NCBI GenBank assembly: GCA_016192455.1
Contig: JACPUC010000008.1
Location: 62,001-126,000, forward strand
Source: Candidatus Tectimicrobiota bacterium
Lineage (GTDB): Bacteria; JACPUC01
Direction: 5' to 3'
DNA length: 64,000 nucleotides
The notes beneath the pieces are model-generated. The model saw only the letters and a program-made list of their open reading frames with translations. It was not told where the DNA came from and ran no database searches. The position numbers were made by a program, and so were the translations under genes. Shown here in pieces: positions 26,088-34,368 of the stretch (position 1 is its first letter; every line of letters starts with the position of its first letter).

Positions 26088-26550
26088 GGAGTCCCGCCTT
26101 TCCGCTCCACGGCGAGGAGCGCGCCGCTCTTCCCCTTCGGGCAGCGCCAGGGGAAGGAACCGTCCGGCCGCCCAGCACTCGGGCTTGCCGGCTCCGCAGC
26201 CGCTCCGCTACGGACCTCGGCCTCCTACCATACCTTGACTCTGCCCTCTTTTGCTACCGCCGCGCCGCCCCTCCCGGCAACCCCCGCCGCCCGCGGCTGT
26301 CGAGGCCGCGGGAGCAGCCGGCGGCTGCGCTCCGCCGCCGATGAGCGCGCCCGCGGGGCCTTGCCTCGGTACGGTCATCTGCGCTAGACTGGCTGCTTGG
26401 GTGGCAAAGGACCCTTCCGCATCCAGAAGTTCTCGACTTGCCCGCGGGGGGCGGCATGGCGGAGCCACTTCACAGGGGCGACGCCGCCGCAGCGCTGTCA
26501 TCCCGCGGCAGGGTCTGCGTCTCAGCGCACCGAGAGCGTGGTGAGCCGGA
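26088..26550. other. Divergent intergenic region upstream of the Liv operon
   Basis: 463 bases between the EamA pair and livH, GC-rich and without a convincing gene. It must contain the livH promoter and the EamA promoter; no clear boxes are visible. Confidence 0.4.
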
Positions 26551-27426
26551 ATGTTCCTCGAGCAGGTCGTCAACGGCATCTTCCTCGGCAGCATGTACGC
26601 CTTGGTGGCGATCGCCTTCACGCTCATCATGGGCATCTTCGGCATGCTCAACATCGCGGTGGGCGAGGTGTTCATGCTCGGGGCGTTCTTCGGCATGTCG
26701 CTGATCATGGCCGGCGTGCCCTTCCACTTCGCCTTGCCGCTCGCCATGATCGGCAGCGGGGTGGTAAGCCTGGTCATCGAGCGCCTGTCGTTCCGGCCGC
26801 TCCGCCACGCGCCCCTGCTGGTGCCCCTCCTGAGCACCATCGGCTTCTCGATCCTACTACAGAACCTCGCCAACATCGTCTGGGGAACCGAGCGCCTCGA
26901 GTTCCCGGGCGTGGCGGCGCTCCCCGACCTGAAGCTCGGCAGCATGGTCATCCCCTCGGTGCAGTTCCTGGTGCTGGGGTCGGCCGTGGCGCTCATCCTA
27001 GCGCTGGACCTCTTCATCCAGCGCACGCGCGTCGGGCGCGGCATGCGCGCCGTGGCGGAGAACCTGGAGACGTCCTCCATCCTTGGCGTCGAGCCGAACG
27101 GCATCATCCTCGTCACCTTCTTCGTCTCGGGTCTCTTGGCGGGGGCCAGCGGCGTCTTCTTCGGCCTGACGTTCTCCCTGATCGCCCCGACGATCGGCCT
27201 GGAGGTGGGGCTGAAGGGCATCGCCGCCATGGTCGTAGGGGGCCTCGGCAACATGCGGGGAGGCATCATCGGCGGCCTCCTCATCGGCATCACCGAGACG
27301 TTGAGCGTCGCCTACATCAGCGCTTCATACCGCGATGTCTTCGTCTACAGCCTTCTCTTCCTGGCCCTGATCATCCGTCCCGAGGGCATTCTCGGCACCG
27401 TGCAGCAGGAGAAGGGACGGGCCTAG
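26551..27426 (+). CDS. livH: Branched-chain amino acid-type ABC permease (LivH)
   Basis: 291 residues, about eight hydrophobic segments. The opening VVNGIFLGSMYALVAIAFTL and the following GIFGMLNIAVGEVFMLGAF are the standard LivH N terminus. The cytoplasmic coupling loop RTRVGRGMRAVAENLETSSILGV contacts the ATPases, and GLKGIAAMVVGGLGNMRGGIIGG is the conserved late helix. First gene of livHMGF-K, followed by a 115-base gap before livM. With the partner subunits it forms an inner-membrane importer of branched amino acids or, as often in such organisms, aromatic or carboxylate compounds. Confidence 0.93.
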   Translation: MFLEQVVNGIFLGSMYALVAIAFTLIMGIFGMLNIAVGEVFMLGAFFGMSLIMAGVPFHFALPLAMIGSGVVSLVIERLSFRPLRHAPLLVPLLSTIGFSILLQNLANIVWGTERLEFPGVAALPDLKLGSMVIPSVQFLVLGSAVALILALDLFIQRTRVGRGMRAVAENLETSSILGVEPNGIILVTFFVSGLLAGASGVFFGLTFSLIAPTIGLEVGLKGIAAMVVGGLGNMRGGIIGGLLIGITETLSVAYISASYRDVFVYSLLFLALIIRPEGILGTVQQEKGRA

Positions 27427-27541
27427 GCTGCCGCCCGCGCCGACCTCGCCGCTCCGCCCGCGTAAACCGGCCAGGGGGAGGCGGCGCGGGGGCCACGGCA
27501 CGGCGCGCAAACCCCGGCGGCGTGCAACGGGATACTCCAGG

Positions 27542-28423
27542 ATGTTCAGCTCGTATCAAGAAGGCCTCCTTGTCCTCCTGGGGATCAATGTCCTGACGGC
27601 CTTCAGCGTTTACAGCCCGCTGGCCACCGGGCAGCTCTCGCTCGGCAACGCCGGGTTCATGGCTATCGGGGCGTACATCTCGGCCATTCTGACGCTCAAT
27701 TTTGGAGTTGGCCTGCAAGCGGCGCTCATCCTCGGCGGGCTGAGCGCCGGGGTGAGCGGCGTGCTCGTCGGCTTTCCCGCCTTGCGCCTGCGGGGAGTCT
27801 TCCTCGCCATGGCGACGCTGGCTTTCGGCGAGGTGGTGCGGACCATCTTCCTGAACCTCTCTTACACCGGCGGCGCCTATGGCCTGCGCGGCATGATGGG
27901 GACGACGCTGCCGATGGTCTGGCTCTGGGTCCTGGCGGTCACGCTCTTCTTCTTCCTCCTGATGCGTTCCCCTTTTGGCCTGAACATCCACGCCACCCAC
28001 GACGATGAGGAGGTGGGCGAACTCACCGGCATCAACGTCACCCGGGTCAAGGTGGGCGCGTTCGGCATCGGCGCGTTCATCGCCGGCGTCGCCGGAGGGC
28101 TCTACGCGCACTACCTCCTCTACATCGAGCCGAGCCTCTTTGGGTTCCTCGAGTCGATCTACATGCTCCTCTACGTCATTCTTGGCGGCATGACGACGTT
28201 CTGGGGCTGTCTCGTCGGCGCCGCCGTGTTCACGCTCCTGCCCGAGTACCTCCGCTTCCTCGAGCGGTGGCGCGGCGCCTTCTTCGGCGCCATCATCGTC
28301 CTCATGATGATTTTGCGCCCCCAAGGGTTGCTGACCCGCGAGCTGCTCCGGCTGCTGACGAACCGCCGCGGCCCGACGCAGCCTGAGGAGGTGCCGGCGC
28401 GCGTGCAGGAGGTGGGAGAGTGA
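27542..28423 (+). CDS. livM: Branched-chain amino acid-type ABC permease (LivM)
   Basis: 293 residues. Typical LivM opening (LVLLGINVLTAFSVYSPLATGQLSLGNAGF at about residues 10-40), LRLRGVFLAMATLAFGEVV, and the coupling region SPFGLNIHATHDDEEVGELTGINV, where LivM normally has 'RAIREDE.AAEAMGI'. A C-terminal ILRPQGLL follows. The last base of the stop region overlaps the GTG start of livG. It forms the membrane pore with LivH. Confidence 0.92.
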   Translation: MFSSYQEGLLVLLGINVLTAFSVYSPLATGQLSLGNAGFMAIGAYISAILTLNFGVGLQAALILGGLSAGVSGVLVGFPALRLRGVFLAMATLAFGEVVRTIFLNLSYTGGAYGLRGMMGTTLPMVWLWVLAVTLFFFLLMRSPFGLNIHATHDDEEVGELTGINVTRVKVGAFGIGAFIAGVAGGLYAHYLLYIEPSLFGFLESIYMLLYVILGGMTTFWGCLVGAAVFTLLPEYLRFLERWRGAFFGAIIVLMMILRPQGLLTRELLRLLTNRRGPTQPEEVPARVQEVGE

Positions 28424-29178
28424 CGCCGCCGCTCCTGCATCTCCAGAAGCTCACGAAACACTTCGGCGGCGTGCTGGCCGTCGAGGCGCTGGACCTTGCG
28501 GTCGCAGAAGGGCAGATCGCCGCCCTCATCGGCCCGAACGGCGCGGGCAAGACGACGGTCTTCAACCTCATCACCCGCGTCCTGCCGGCGGATGAGGGCT
28601 CGGTCCACTTCCGCGGCCGCGACCTTTCGCATCTGCCGCGGCATCGCATCGTGCGGGTGGGCGTGGGGCGGACCTTCCAGAACATCCGCCTCTTCGCCAC
28701 GATGACCGTTCTCGAACACGTCCTGGTCGGCCAGAACGTGCGCCTCCACCCCGGTTGGAAGCGGTTTATCCCGGTGGAGTACGGGGAAGCGAAGCGGCGG
28801 CGCGCCGAGGCCGAGGAGCTGCTGAACTTCCTGCACCTCTGGGAACGCCGCCACTTGCCGGCGGACACGCTGCCCTACGGCGAGCAGCGGCGGGTGGAGA
28901 TCGCCCGGGCCCTGGCCACGCGGCCGGCGCTCCTCCTCCTGGATGAACCCGCGGCCGGCATGAACCCGAGCGAGTCGCGCGCCCTCGTGAAGCTCCTGCA
29001 GACGATCCGTGACCGGCAGGTCACCATCCTGCTGATCGAGCATGACATGCAGGTGGTCATGGACGTCTGCGACCAGGTGACCGTCCTCAACTTCGGCGAG
29101 AAAATCGCCGAGGGCACGCCCAGCGAGGTGCGCCAAGACCCCCGTGCCCTCGAGGCCTATCTAGGACATGACGCCTGA
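28420..29178 (+). CDS. livG: ABC transporter ATPase (LivG)
   Basis: 252 residues from GTG 28420, overlapping the livM stop (GTGA). Walker A GPNGAGKTT (about residues 39-47), Q-loop at GVGRTFQNIRLF, signature LPYGEQRRVEIARAL (Leu-Pro-Tyr-Gly replaces the common LSxG, as usual in LivG), Walker B LLLLDEPAAGMNP, switch His in LIEHDMQVVMDVCD. The stop overlaps the livF ATG (TGATG). Confidence 0.93.
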   Translation: MTPPLLHLQKLTKHFGGVLAVEALDLAVAEGQIAALIGPNGAGKTTVFNLITRVLPADEGSVHFRGRDLSHLPRHRIVRVGVGRTFQNIRLFATMTVLEHVLVGQNVRLHPGWKRFIPVEYGEAKRRRAEAEELLNFLHLWERRHLPADTLPYGEQRRVEIARALATRPALLLLDEPAAGMNPSESRALVKLLQTIRDRQVTILLIEHDMQVVMDVCDQVTVLNFGEKIAEGTPSEVRQDPRALEAYLGHDA

Positions 29179-29960
29179 TGTTGAAGGTCGAGGACTTGCG
29201 CACCCGCTACGGACACATCGAGGCCTTGCGCGGGGTCTCCCTCGAGGTGAAGGCCGGCGAGATCGTGACGCTGATCGGCGCCAACGGCGCGGGCAAGACG
29301 ACGCTCCTGAAGACCCTCTGCGGGGTGCTCTCGCCCGCCACCGGCCGCATCACCTACGCCGGGGAACGCCTCGAGCGCCGGCCGCCGGCGCAGCGGGTGC
29401 GCCGCGGGCTTGTCCTCGTCCCCGAGGGGCGCATGATCCTGCGCCGCATGACCGTGCATGAGAACCTCCTCATGGGGACCTACGCCCGATCGGACCTGCA
29501 CCGGGTGGCCGACGAGCTGGAAGAGGTCTACACCACGTTCCCGATCCTGCGCGAGCGCCGCCGTGCCTCGGCGAGCGTGCTCAGCGGCGGCGAGCAGCAG
29601 ATGCTCGCCATCGGCCGGGCGCTCATGGCCAAGCCCCGCCTCCTCATGCTCGACGAGCCGTCCCTGGGGCTGGCCCCCCTGGTGGTGAAAGAGATCTTCC
29701 GCATCATCGGCAGCCTGCGCCAGCAGCGGATCACCATCCTGCTCGTGGAGCAGAATGCCCTGCAGGCGTTGAAACTCGCCGACCGGGGCTACGTCATGGA
29801 GCTCGGCCGGATCGTCATGGCCGACACGGCGAAGGAGCTGTTGCACAGTGAGCGCCTCGGTGAGGCGTATCTTGGAGGGTCGCCCAAGGGGAGCCCAGCA
29901 ACGGAGAGCGCGCCGGCAGAGCCAAGCCTGGACGGACCAGCCGCCCGCGCCGGCGGCTGA
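29178..29960 (+). CDS. livF: ABC transporter ATPase (LivF)
   Basis: 260 residues from the ATG at 29178. Walker A GANGAGKTT, Q-loop and LVPEGRMILRRMTVHENL typical of LivF, signature LSGGEQQMLAIGRALM, Walker B LLMLDEPSLGLAP, switch LLVEQNALQAL. The C terminus carries about 20 extra Pro/Ala/Glu-rich residues (SPATESAPAEPSLDGPAARA), likely disordered. Pairs with LivG as the energy module. Confidence 0.93.
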   Translation: MLKVEDLRTRYGHIEALRGVSLEVKAGEIVTLIGANGAGKTTLLKTLCGVLSPATGRITYAGERLERRPPAQRVRRGLVLVPEGRMILRRMTVHENLLMGTYARSDLHRVADELEEVYTTFPILRERRRASASVLSGGEQQMLAIGRALMAKPRLLMLDEPSLGLAPLVVKEIFRIIGSLRQQRITILLVEQNALQALKLADRGYVMELGRIVMADTAKELLHSERLGEAYLGGSPKGSPATESAPAEPSLDGPAARAGG

Positions 29961-30028
29961 ACCACGGCCTCGGCCAGCGGGGCGCCGTCTCCACGGTGTG
30001 ACTCGTTTCTCTCTGGGAGGGTAGCAGC

Positions 30029-31294
30029 ATGGAAAGAGACGTGCATGAACCAGCAGGTGAACTGATCGGTGGGTCCACGCGCCGCGAGTTCTTCCAGCAG
30101 CTCGGCATTGCCGGCACCGGGCTGGTGGGGGCCATGGCCGTGCCGGGCGTGCTCGGCTGGGGCGCGCGCCGGGCCTACGCGCTGGCGGGGAGCGAGGTGC
30201 GCCTCGGGGTGGCGCAGCCGGTGACGGGCGTCTTCGCAACTTGGGCGCAGAAACACGCCGTCGCCATGGAGATGTTGGCTGAGAAGGTAAATGCCAGCGG
30301 GGGCGTTGGCGGCGTGCCGGTGAAGTTCATCTGGGAAGACACCGGCAGCAACCCAACCGGCGCCGCGAACGCCGTGCGCAAGCTGGCCAGTGAACACAAC
30401 GTGCTCGCCATCGTGGGGCCGCTCTCGAGCTCCGAGTGCGAGGTGGCCTTCCCGGTGGGGAACCGCATCGGCATCGTCATGTGCGCCCAGGCCTCCTCGA
30501 AGCCGGGGGTCTCGAAGGCCAACCGGCCGTATGCCTTCCGCAACACCATGGACGAAGCGAAGCTGGCGAAGGCCTGCCTGCCGATCTTCGCCAAGGAGAT
30601 GAAGGTCAGCAAGGTGGCGGTGGTGCACGACGCCAAGGACGCAGTGAGCCTATCGCTCGGCACGATGGTCCTCCCCACCGTGGCGAAGGCGGTGGGGCTG
30701 CAGATTGTCAATCCTGACAAGTACGTCACCTTCACCACCGGCGACTTCGACTTCAAGGCCCAGGTGACGCGGATGAAGCAGATGGAGTTTGACGGCATCC
30801 TCTTCGGCGGTCTGTACGCCGACTGCGTCGCCTTCGCCAAGGAGCTGCGCCGGCAAGGGATGAAGCAACCGATCACCGGCGGCAGCCCGCTCATCCATCC
30901 CGACCTGCCGAAAGCGGAAGGCGGCGTCGCCGACAACACCTATGCCCCCTGCACCTTCTGGTCAGACATGCCGGGCGCGGAGGTCGAGGCGTTCGTGAAG
31001 GAGTTCGAGCGCCGCGCCGCGGGAAAGGCGACCTTGAAGACGAAGTCGCCCGATATGTACGACGTGAACATGTACGACATCGGGCAGCTCTTCATCCAGA
31101 TCATCAAGACAGGCGGCGTGACGAACAAGCCGGAGGACCTGAAGGCGGACCGCACGAAGATCATGGAAGGGATGACGAAGACGACGGCCTTCCCCGGCCT
31201 GGCCGGCAAGTTCGGCTTTGACAAGGATGGCGACGGCGTGAAACCGATTTACACCGTCAAGGCGCAGGGAGGGAAGTGGGTGAAGGCTGGCTAG
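30029..31294 (+). CDS. livK: Liv-type periplasmic substrate-binding protein, Tat-exported
   Basis: 421 residues, GGGAGGG site 8 bases before the ATG. The N terminus is a twin-arginine signal: STRREFFQQLGIAGTGLVGA (about residues 16-35), then a processed site near ARRAYALAG. The mature part is a type I periplasmic binding protein (Peripla_BP_6): LGVAQPVTGVFATWAQKHAVAMEMLAEKVNASGGVGG, AIVGPLSSSECEVAFPV, GILFGGLYADCVAFAKELRRQG. Last gene of the importer operon, 68 bases after livF. Use of the Tat route is less common than Sec for this family and implies folding before export. Ligand unknown. Confidence 0.92.
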   Translation: MERDVHEPAGELIGGSTRREFFQQLGIAGTGLVGAMAVPGVLGWGARRAYALAGSEVRLGVAQPVTGVFATWAQKHAVAMEMLAEKVNASGGVGGVPVKFIWEDTGSNPTGAANAVRKLASEHNVLAIVGPLSSSECEVAFPVGNRIGIVMCAQASSKPGVSKANRPYAFRNTMDEAKLAKACLPIFAKEMKVSKVAVVHDAKDAVSLSLGTMVLPTVAKAVGLQIVNPDKYVTFTTGDFDFKAQVTRMKQMEFDGILFGGLYADCVAFAKELRRQGMKQPITGGSPLIHPDLPKAEGGVADNTYAPCTFWSDMPGAEVEAFVKEFERRAAGKATLKTKSPDMYDVNMYDIGQLFIQIIKTGGVTNKPEDLKADRTKIMEGMTKTTAFPGLAGKFGFDKDGDGVKPIYTVKAQGGKWVKAG

Positions 31295-31512
31295 GGCAGG
31301 CGCCACGGCCCGTGCAGCCAGGTACGAGACAGGTGCCGCGAGCTTCCCCCCGGCTGCGCGGAAGCTTGCGGCACGCCTCGGTGAGCAACCCCCCACCCCG
31401 TGACGACCGCACCACCGCCGCCGTCACCCCCGCCTGTTCACCCTGCCGTTCGGCCGCCGGGCCGCGGCGGATGCCGCAGCCGCAAGCCCTCGTCCCTCTC
31501 GGTGCCCGTGGC

Positions 31513-32253
31513 ATGATCAGCCCGTGCTCTTACTACATCGAGCGCCGCCGCTTCAGGCCGGGGCCGCCTCCTACCCTCCCCCAGCCCCAGCTCAGCCCGC
31601 GGCTGTTGCGCCTCATCCACGCCGAGCCGCTGGCGACCGCGGCCGTCCTCGACCTCGGCTGCGGCACGGGAAGGCTGGCGCTGGCGCTGGCGCCCCACGC
31701 CGCCTGGGTATGCGGCGCGGACTGGTCGGAAGCCGCCGTGCTGGCGGCGCGTCGGCAGGCCGCGGCAGCGGGGCTGACGAACTGCGAGTTCCGAATCGCT
31801 GATGCCGAGGCCATTGACTACGACGCCCTCCTGCCCGCCGCGGGCGCCTTCCCGCGCTGGGACCTGATCGTTGCCCATCTCTGCATGGCGGATGCGATGA
31901 TCGAGCGCGCGGCCCAGGCGCTTGCCGCCGGCCACTGCCTCTGCTTCGTGGCCTTCCATGGGGACCAGTGGTCGGAAACGGGCCGCCGCTCGCGCTTTGC
32001 CTACGACGAGGAGCAGCTTGCCCAGGTCCTCGCGGCGGCTGGCTTCCGTGTTGAGTTCCTGGGGGTCGAGCAGGAGATCGTCAGCTTTGAGAGCGCCGAG
32101 ATCGCCTTCTCGCACTACTTCACGGCCGGCGACCTCGTGCAGCGCTGGCAGGAGGACGGGCGCCTGGAGGGCCTGCGGAGCTACTTCGCCGCCGGCGGTC
32201 GCACCTTCACCGCCAAGAGCCACGTGATCGTGAAGGCGCGGCGCGTGGCGTAG
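31513..32253 (+). CDS. Class I SAM-dependent methyltransferase
   Basis: 246 residues from the ATG at 31513 (MISPCSYYIERRRF). The frame is open back to 31276, but that part overlaps livK and is unlike any family; ATG 31471 is an alternative. The nucleotide-binding motif AVLDLGCGTGRLALALAP (about residues 42-59) and the following acidic strand end (CGADWS) define the Rossmann-fold methyltransferase; FRIADAEAIDYD and DLIVAHLCMADAMI are motifs II/III. Small-molecule methylation of unknown target. Weak ribosome site. Confidence 0.8.
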   Translation: MISPCSYYIERRRFRPGPPPTLPQPQLSPRLLRLIHAEPLATAAVLDLGCGTGRLALALAPHAAWVCGADWSEAAVLAARRQAAAAGLTNCEFRIADAEAIDYDALLPAAGAFPRWDLIVAHLCMADAMIERAAQALAAGHCLCFVAFHGDQWSETGRRSRFAYDEEQLAQVLAAAGFRVEFLGVEQEIVSFESAEIAFSHYFTAGDLVQRWQEDGRLEGLRSYFAAGGRTFTAKSHVIVKARRVA

Positions 32254-32386
32254 CGTCGGCCCGTGAGCCATGGCTGCGCAGCTTCCCCCGCTCTGCCCTG
32301 GGCCCTCTCGGCCAGTGAACGCCTTTCTCAGCCGCGGCGGCGCACCCCCGCTCCACGTCAGGGCGCCGCCGGGCAGGAGAGTCCCC

Positions 32387-32860
32387 ATGAGCCGCAAACT
32401 TGGCAACACCTTGCCCGATGATCTCTTCGAGCGCCTGCGGCCCCAGCAGACCGAGGCCAAGCTCACCAAGGTCCTCCCTCTGTGCAGCCTGGACGAGGCG
32501 GGATTTCCCCACTTCTGCCTGCTGTCGCACCGCGAGCTGGCGGCGAAGGACCGCCGCAGCCTGCGTCTGGCCACCTACGCCGGCTCCTCCACCACGAAGA
32601 ACCTGCAGCGCGGCGGCAAGGCGACCCTCATGGTGCTGGACGAGGAGATGTCCTACTACATCAAGCTCAACGTGCGGCAGATCAAGGCAACGATGCAGAC
32701 CGCGCCGGGGCTCAGCATGTTTCACCTCGAGGTGGAGCAGGTGATCGAAGACAGGGAGCCGCAGAACCCGATCACCAGCGGCGTCACCTTCCTCAACCGC
32801 GACCCCAAAGGCTTTGTCGATTTCGCCGCGAAGACTTTCGCAGAGCTGCTCGAGGATTGA
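32387..32860 (+). CDS. Pyridoxamine 5'-phosphate oxidase-like FMN-binding split-barrel protein
   Basis: 157 residues from the ATG at 32387 with GGAGAG upstream; an ORF open to 32270 has no conserved sequence. Split-barrel features: LPLCSLDEAGFPHFCLLSHREL, then LRLATYAGSSTTKNLQRGGKATLMVLDEE, the 'S..T.NL..n..v.l' phosphate-binding region. It ends 3 bases before the M20 gene. Members bind FMN, haem or F420; substrate unknown. Confidence 0.78.
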   Translation: MSRKLGNTLPDDLFERLRPQQTEAKLTKVLPLCSLDEAGFPHFCLLSHRELAAKDRRSLRLATYAGSSTTKNLQRGGKATLMVLDEEMSYYIKLNVRQIKATMQTAPGLSMFHLEVEQVIEDREPQNPITSGVTFLNRDPKGFVDFAAKTFAELLED

Positions 32861-32863
32861 GGC

Positions 32864-34102
32864 ATGGCGTTCGAGAAGGCGCAGCGCGACGCCGTGGAGC
32901 GCGTCAGCCCGCAGCGGGCGGTGGGGCTCACCAGCGAGCTTGTGCGCCTCGACAGCCACAACCCGCCGGGGCGCGAGCTGGCCGCCGCCCGCCACCTCGG
33001 CGAGCGGCTGGACGCCCTGGGCCTGGAGGTGGAGATCATCCCGCACGGCACGGGCGCGGCCGGTGCCGGGGAGGATCAAGGCAGCAGCGATCGCGCCACC
33101 CTCCTTGCCCGCCTGCGCGGCGGCGGCGAGCAGCCCGCCCTGGTGTTCGCCGGCCACCTCGACACCGTCCCCCCCGGCGCCTCGGCCTGGGAACGCCCCG
33201 TCACCTCCGGGGAGGTTGCCGAGGGCTGCGTCTGGGGACTGGGCGCGACGGACATGAAGTCGGGCCTTGGCGCCATGGTGGAGGCGGTGCGCGCCATCAA
33301 GGAGTCGGGCCTGCCGCGCCGGGGCGACCTCCTCCTCGTGGCCACGGCGGGCGAGGAGGTGGACAGCCTCGGGGCCAAGGAGCTCGTCCGCCGGGGGTTG
33401 CTTGCTGATCCCGGCTTCTTCGTCATCGGCGAGCCGACCGAGAACGGCATCGTCACCGCCGAGAAGGGGGTGCTCTGGCTGCGCCTCCGCACCGTCGGCA
33501 GAACGGCGCACGGCTCGCTGCCGCACCTGGGCGTCAACGCCATTGTGAAGATGGGCAAGGTTATCGAGGCGCTCCAGGCGCTGCGCCTGCCGCATCATCC
33601 CCACCCGCTGCTGGGCGGCTGCACCCTCAACATCGGCACCATCAGCGGCGGGGTGAAGACGAACATCGTCCCGGACGCCTGCGAGATTTCCCTCGACGTG
33701 CGCACCGTCATTGGCCAGAGCAACGAGGCCGTCATCGCCGCCATCCAGGCTGCCATCGAGCAGCTCCGCGGCGGGGATGCCGAGCTCGCCGCCGAGGTGG
33801 AGCTGATCATCGACCGTCCCCCCGTGGAGGTCTCGCCGCAGGCGGCCGCCGTGCAGCAGTTCATGGCGGCGCACGCGGAGATCACGCGGCGCCGCGAGCA
33901 GGCACAGGGGGCGACGTTCGCCACTGACGCCTCGGTCTTCATTCCCGCCACCAAGGCGCCGATGGTCATCTGCGGGCCGGGCCTGCCGTCGAAGGCCCAC
34001 ACGCCGAACGAGTACGTCCAGATCGAGCGCCTGGTCGAGGCGGCGCGCATCTATACCCTCGCCGGGGCGCGCTACCTGGCGGGCGCTCCCGCAGGGCGGT
34101 AA
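32864..34102 (+). CDS. M20-family metallopeptidase (ArgE/DapE-like)
   Basis: 412 residues. Metal-site motifs: FAGHLDTVPPGA (about residues 97-108, His and Asp ligands), WGLGATDMKSGLGAMV (bridging Asp), TAGEEVDSLGAKELV (catalytic Glu-Glu), GEPTENGI, and the late AKAPMVICGPG...AHTPNEYV segment with the final His. The dimerisation (lid) domain lies between about residues 200 and 320. Deacylates or hydrolyses an N-acyl amino acid or dipeptide. Tightly follows the split-barrel protein (same transcript). Confidence 0.9.
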   Translation: MAFEKAQRDAVERVSPQRAVGLTSELVRLDSHNPPGRELAAARHLGERLDALGLEVEIIPHGTGAAGAGEDQGSSDRATLLARLRGGGEQPALVFAGHLDTVPPGASAWERPVTSGEVAEGCVWGLGATDMKSGLGAMVEAVRAIKESGLPRRGDLLLVATAGEEVDSLGAKELVRRGLLADPGFFVIGEPTENGIVTAEKGVLWLRLRTVGRTAHGSLPHLGVNAIVKMGKVIEALQALRLPHHPHPLLGGCTLNIGTISGGVKTNIVPDACEISLDVRTVIGQSNEAVIAAIQAAIEQLRGGDAELAAEVELIIDRPPVEVSPQAAAVQQFMAAHAEITRRREQAQGATFATDASVFIPATKAPMVICGPGLPSKAHTPNEYVQIERLVEAARIYTLAGARYLAGAPAGR

Positions 34103-34368
34103 AGGCGAGCGGAAAGCGCCGGCGGATGCGCCGCACCCCTGCTCTTCTTGACAGTGGTCCATGCGGGGCGCGGTGACGTCGTGCGACAAGGCGTACTATG
34201 GTATGATCCCGGCGCGCGGCATTTCGCCCTCGAAGCCGCGCCCCAGCAGCGAAAGGCAGGCGTTTGCGGTGCGGGGGATCGTCGCTCCCGTCATTGAACC
34301 GCGGTTCACCCAGGGCCGCGGCAGGAGCGGAACGGGGGCAGGTGGCAGCAGCAGAGGGAGGCGGGAGC

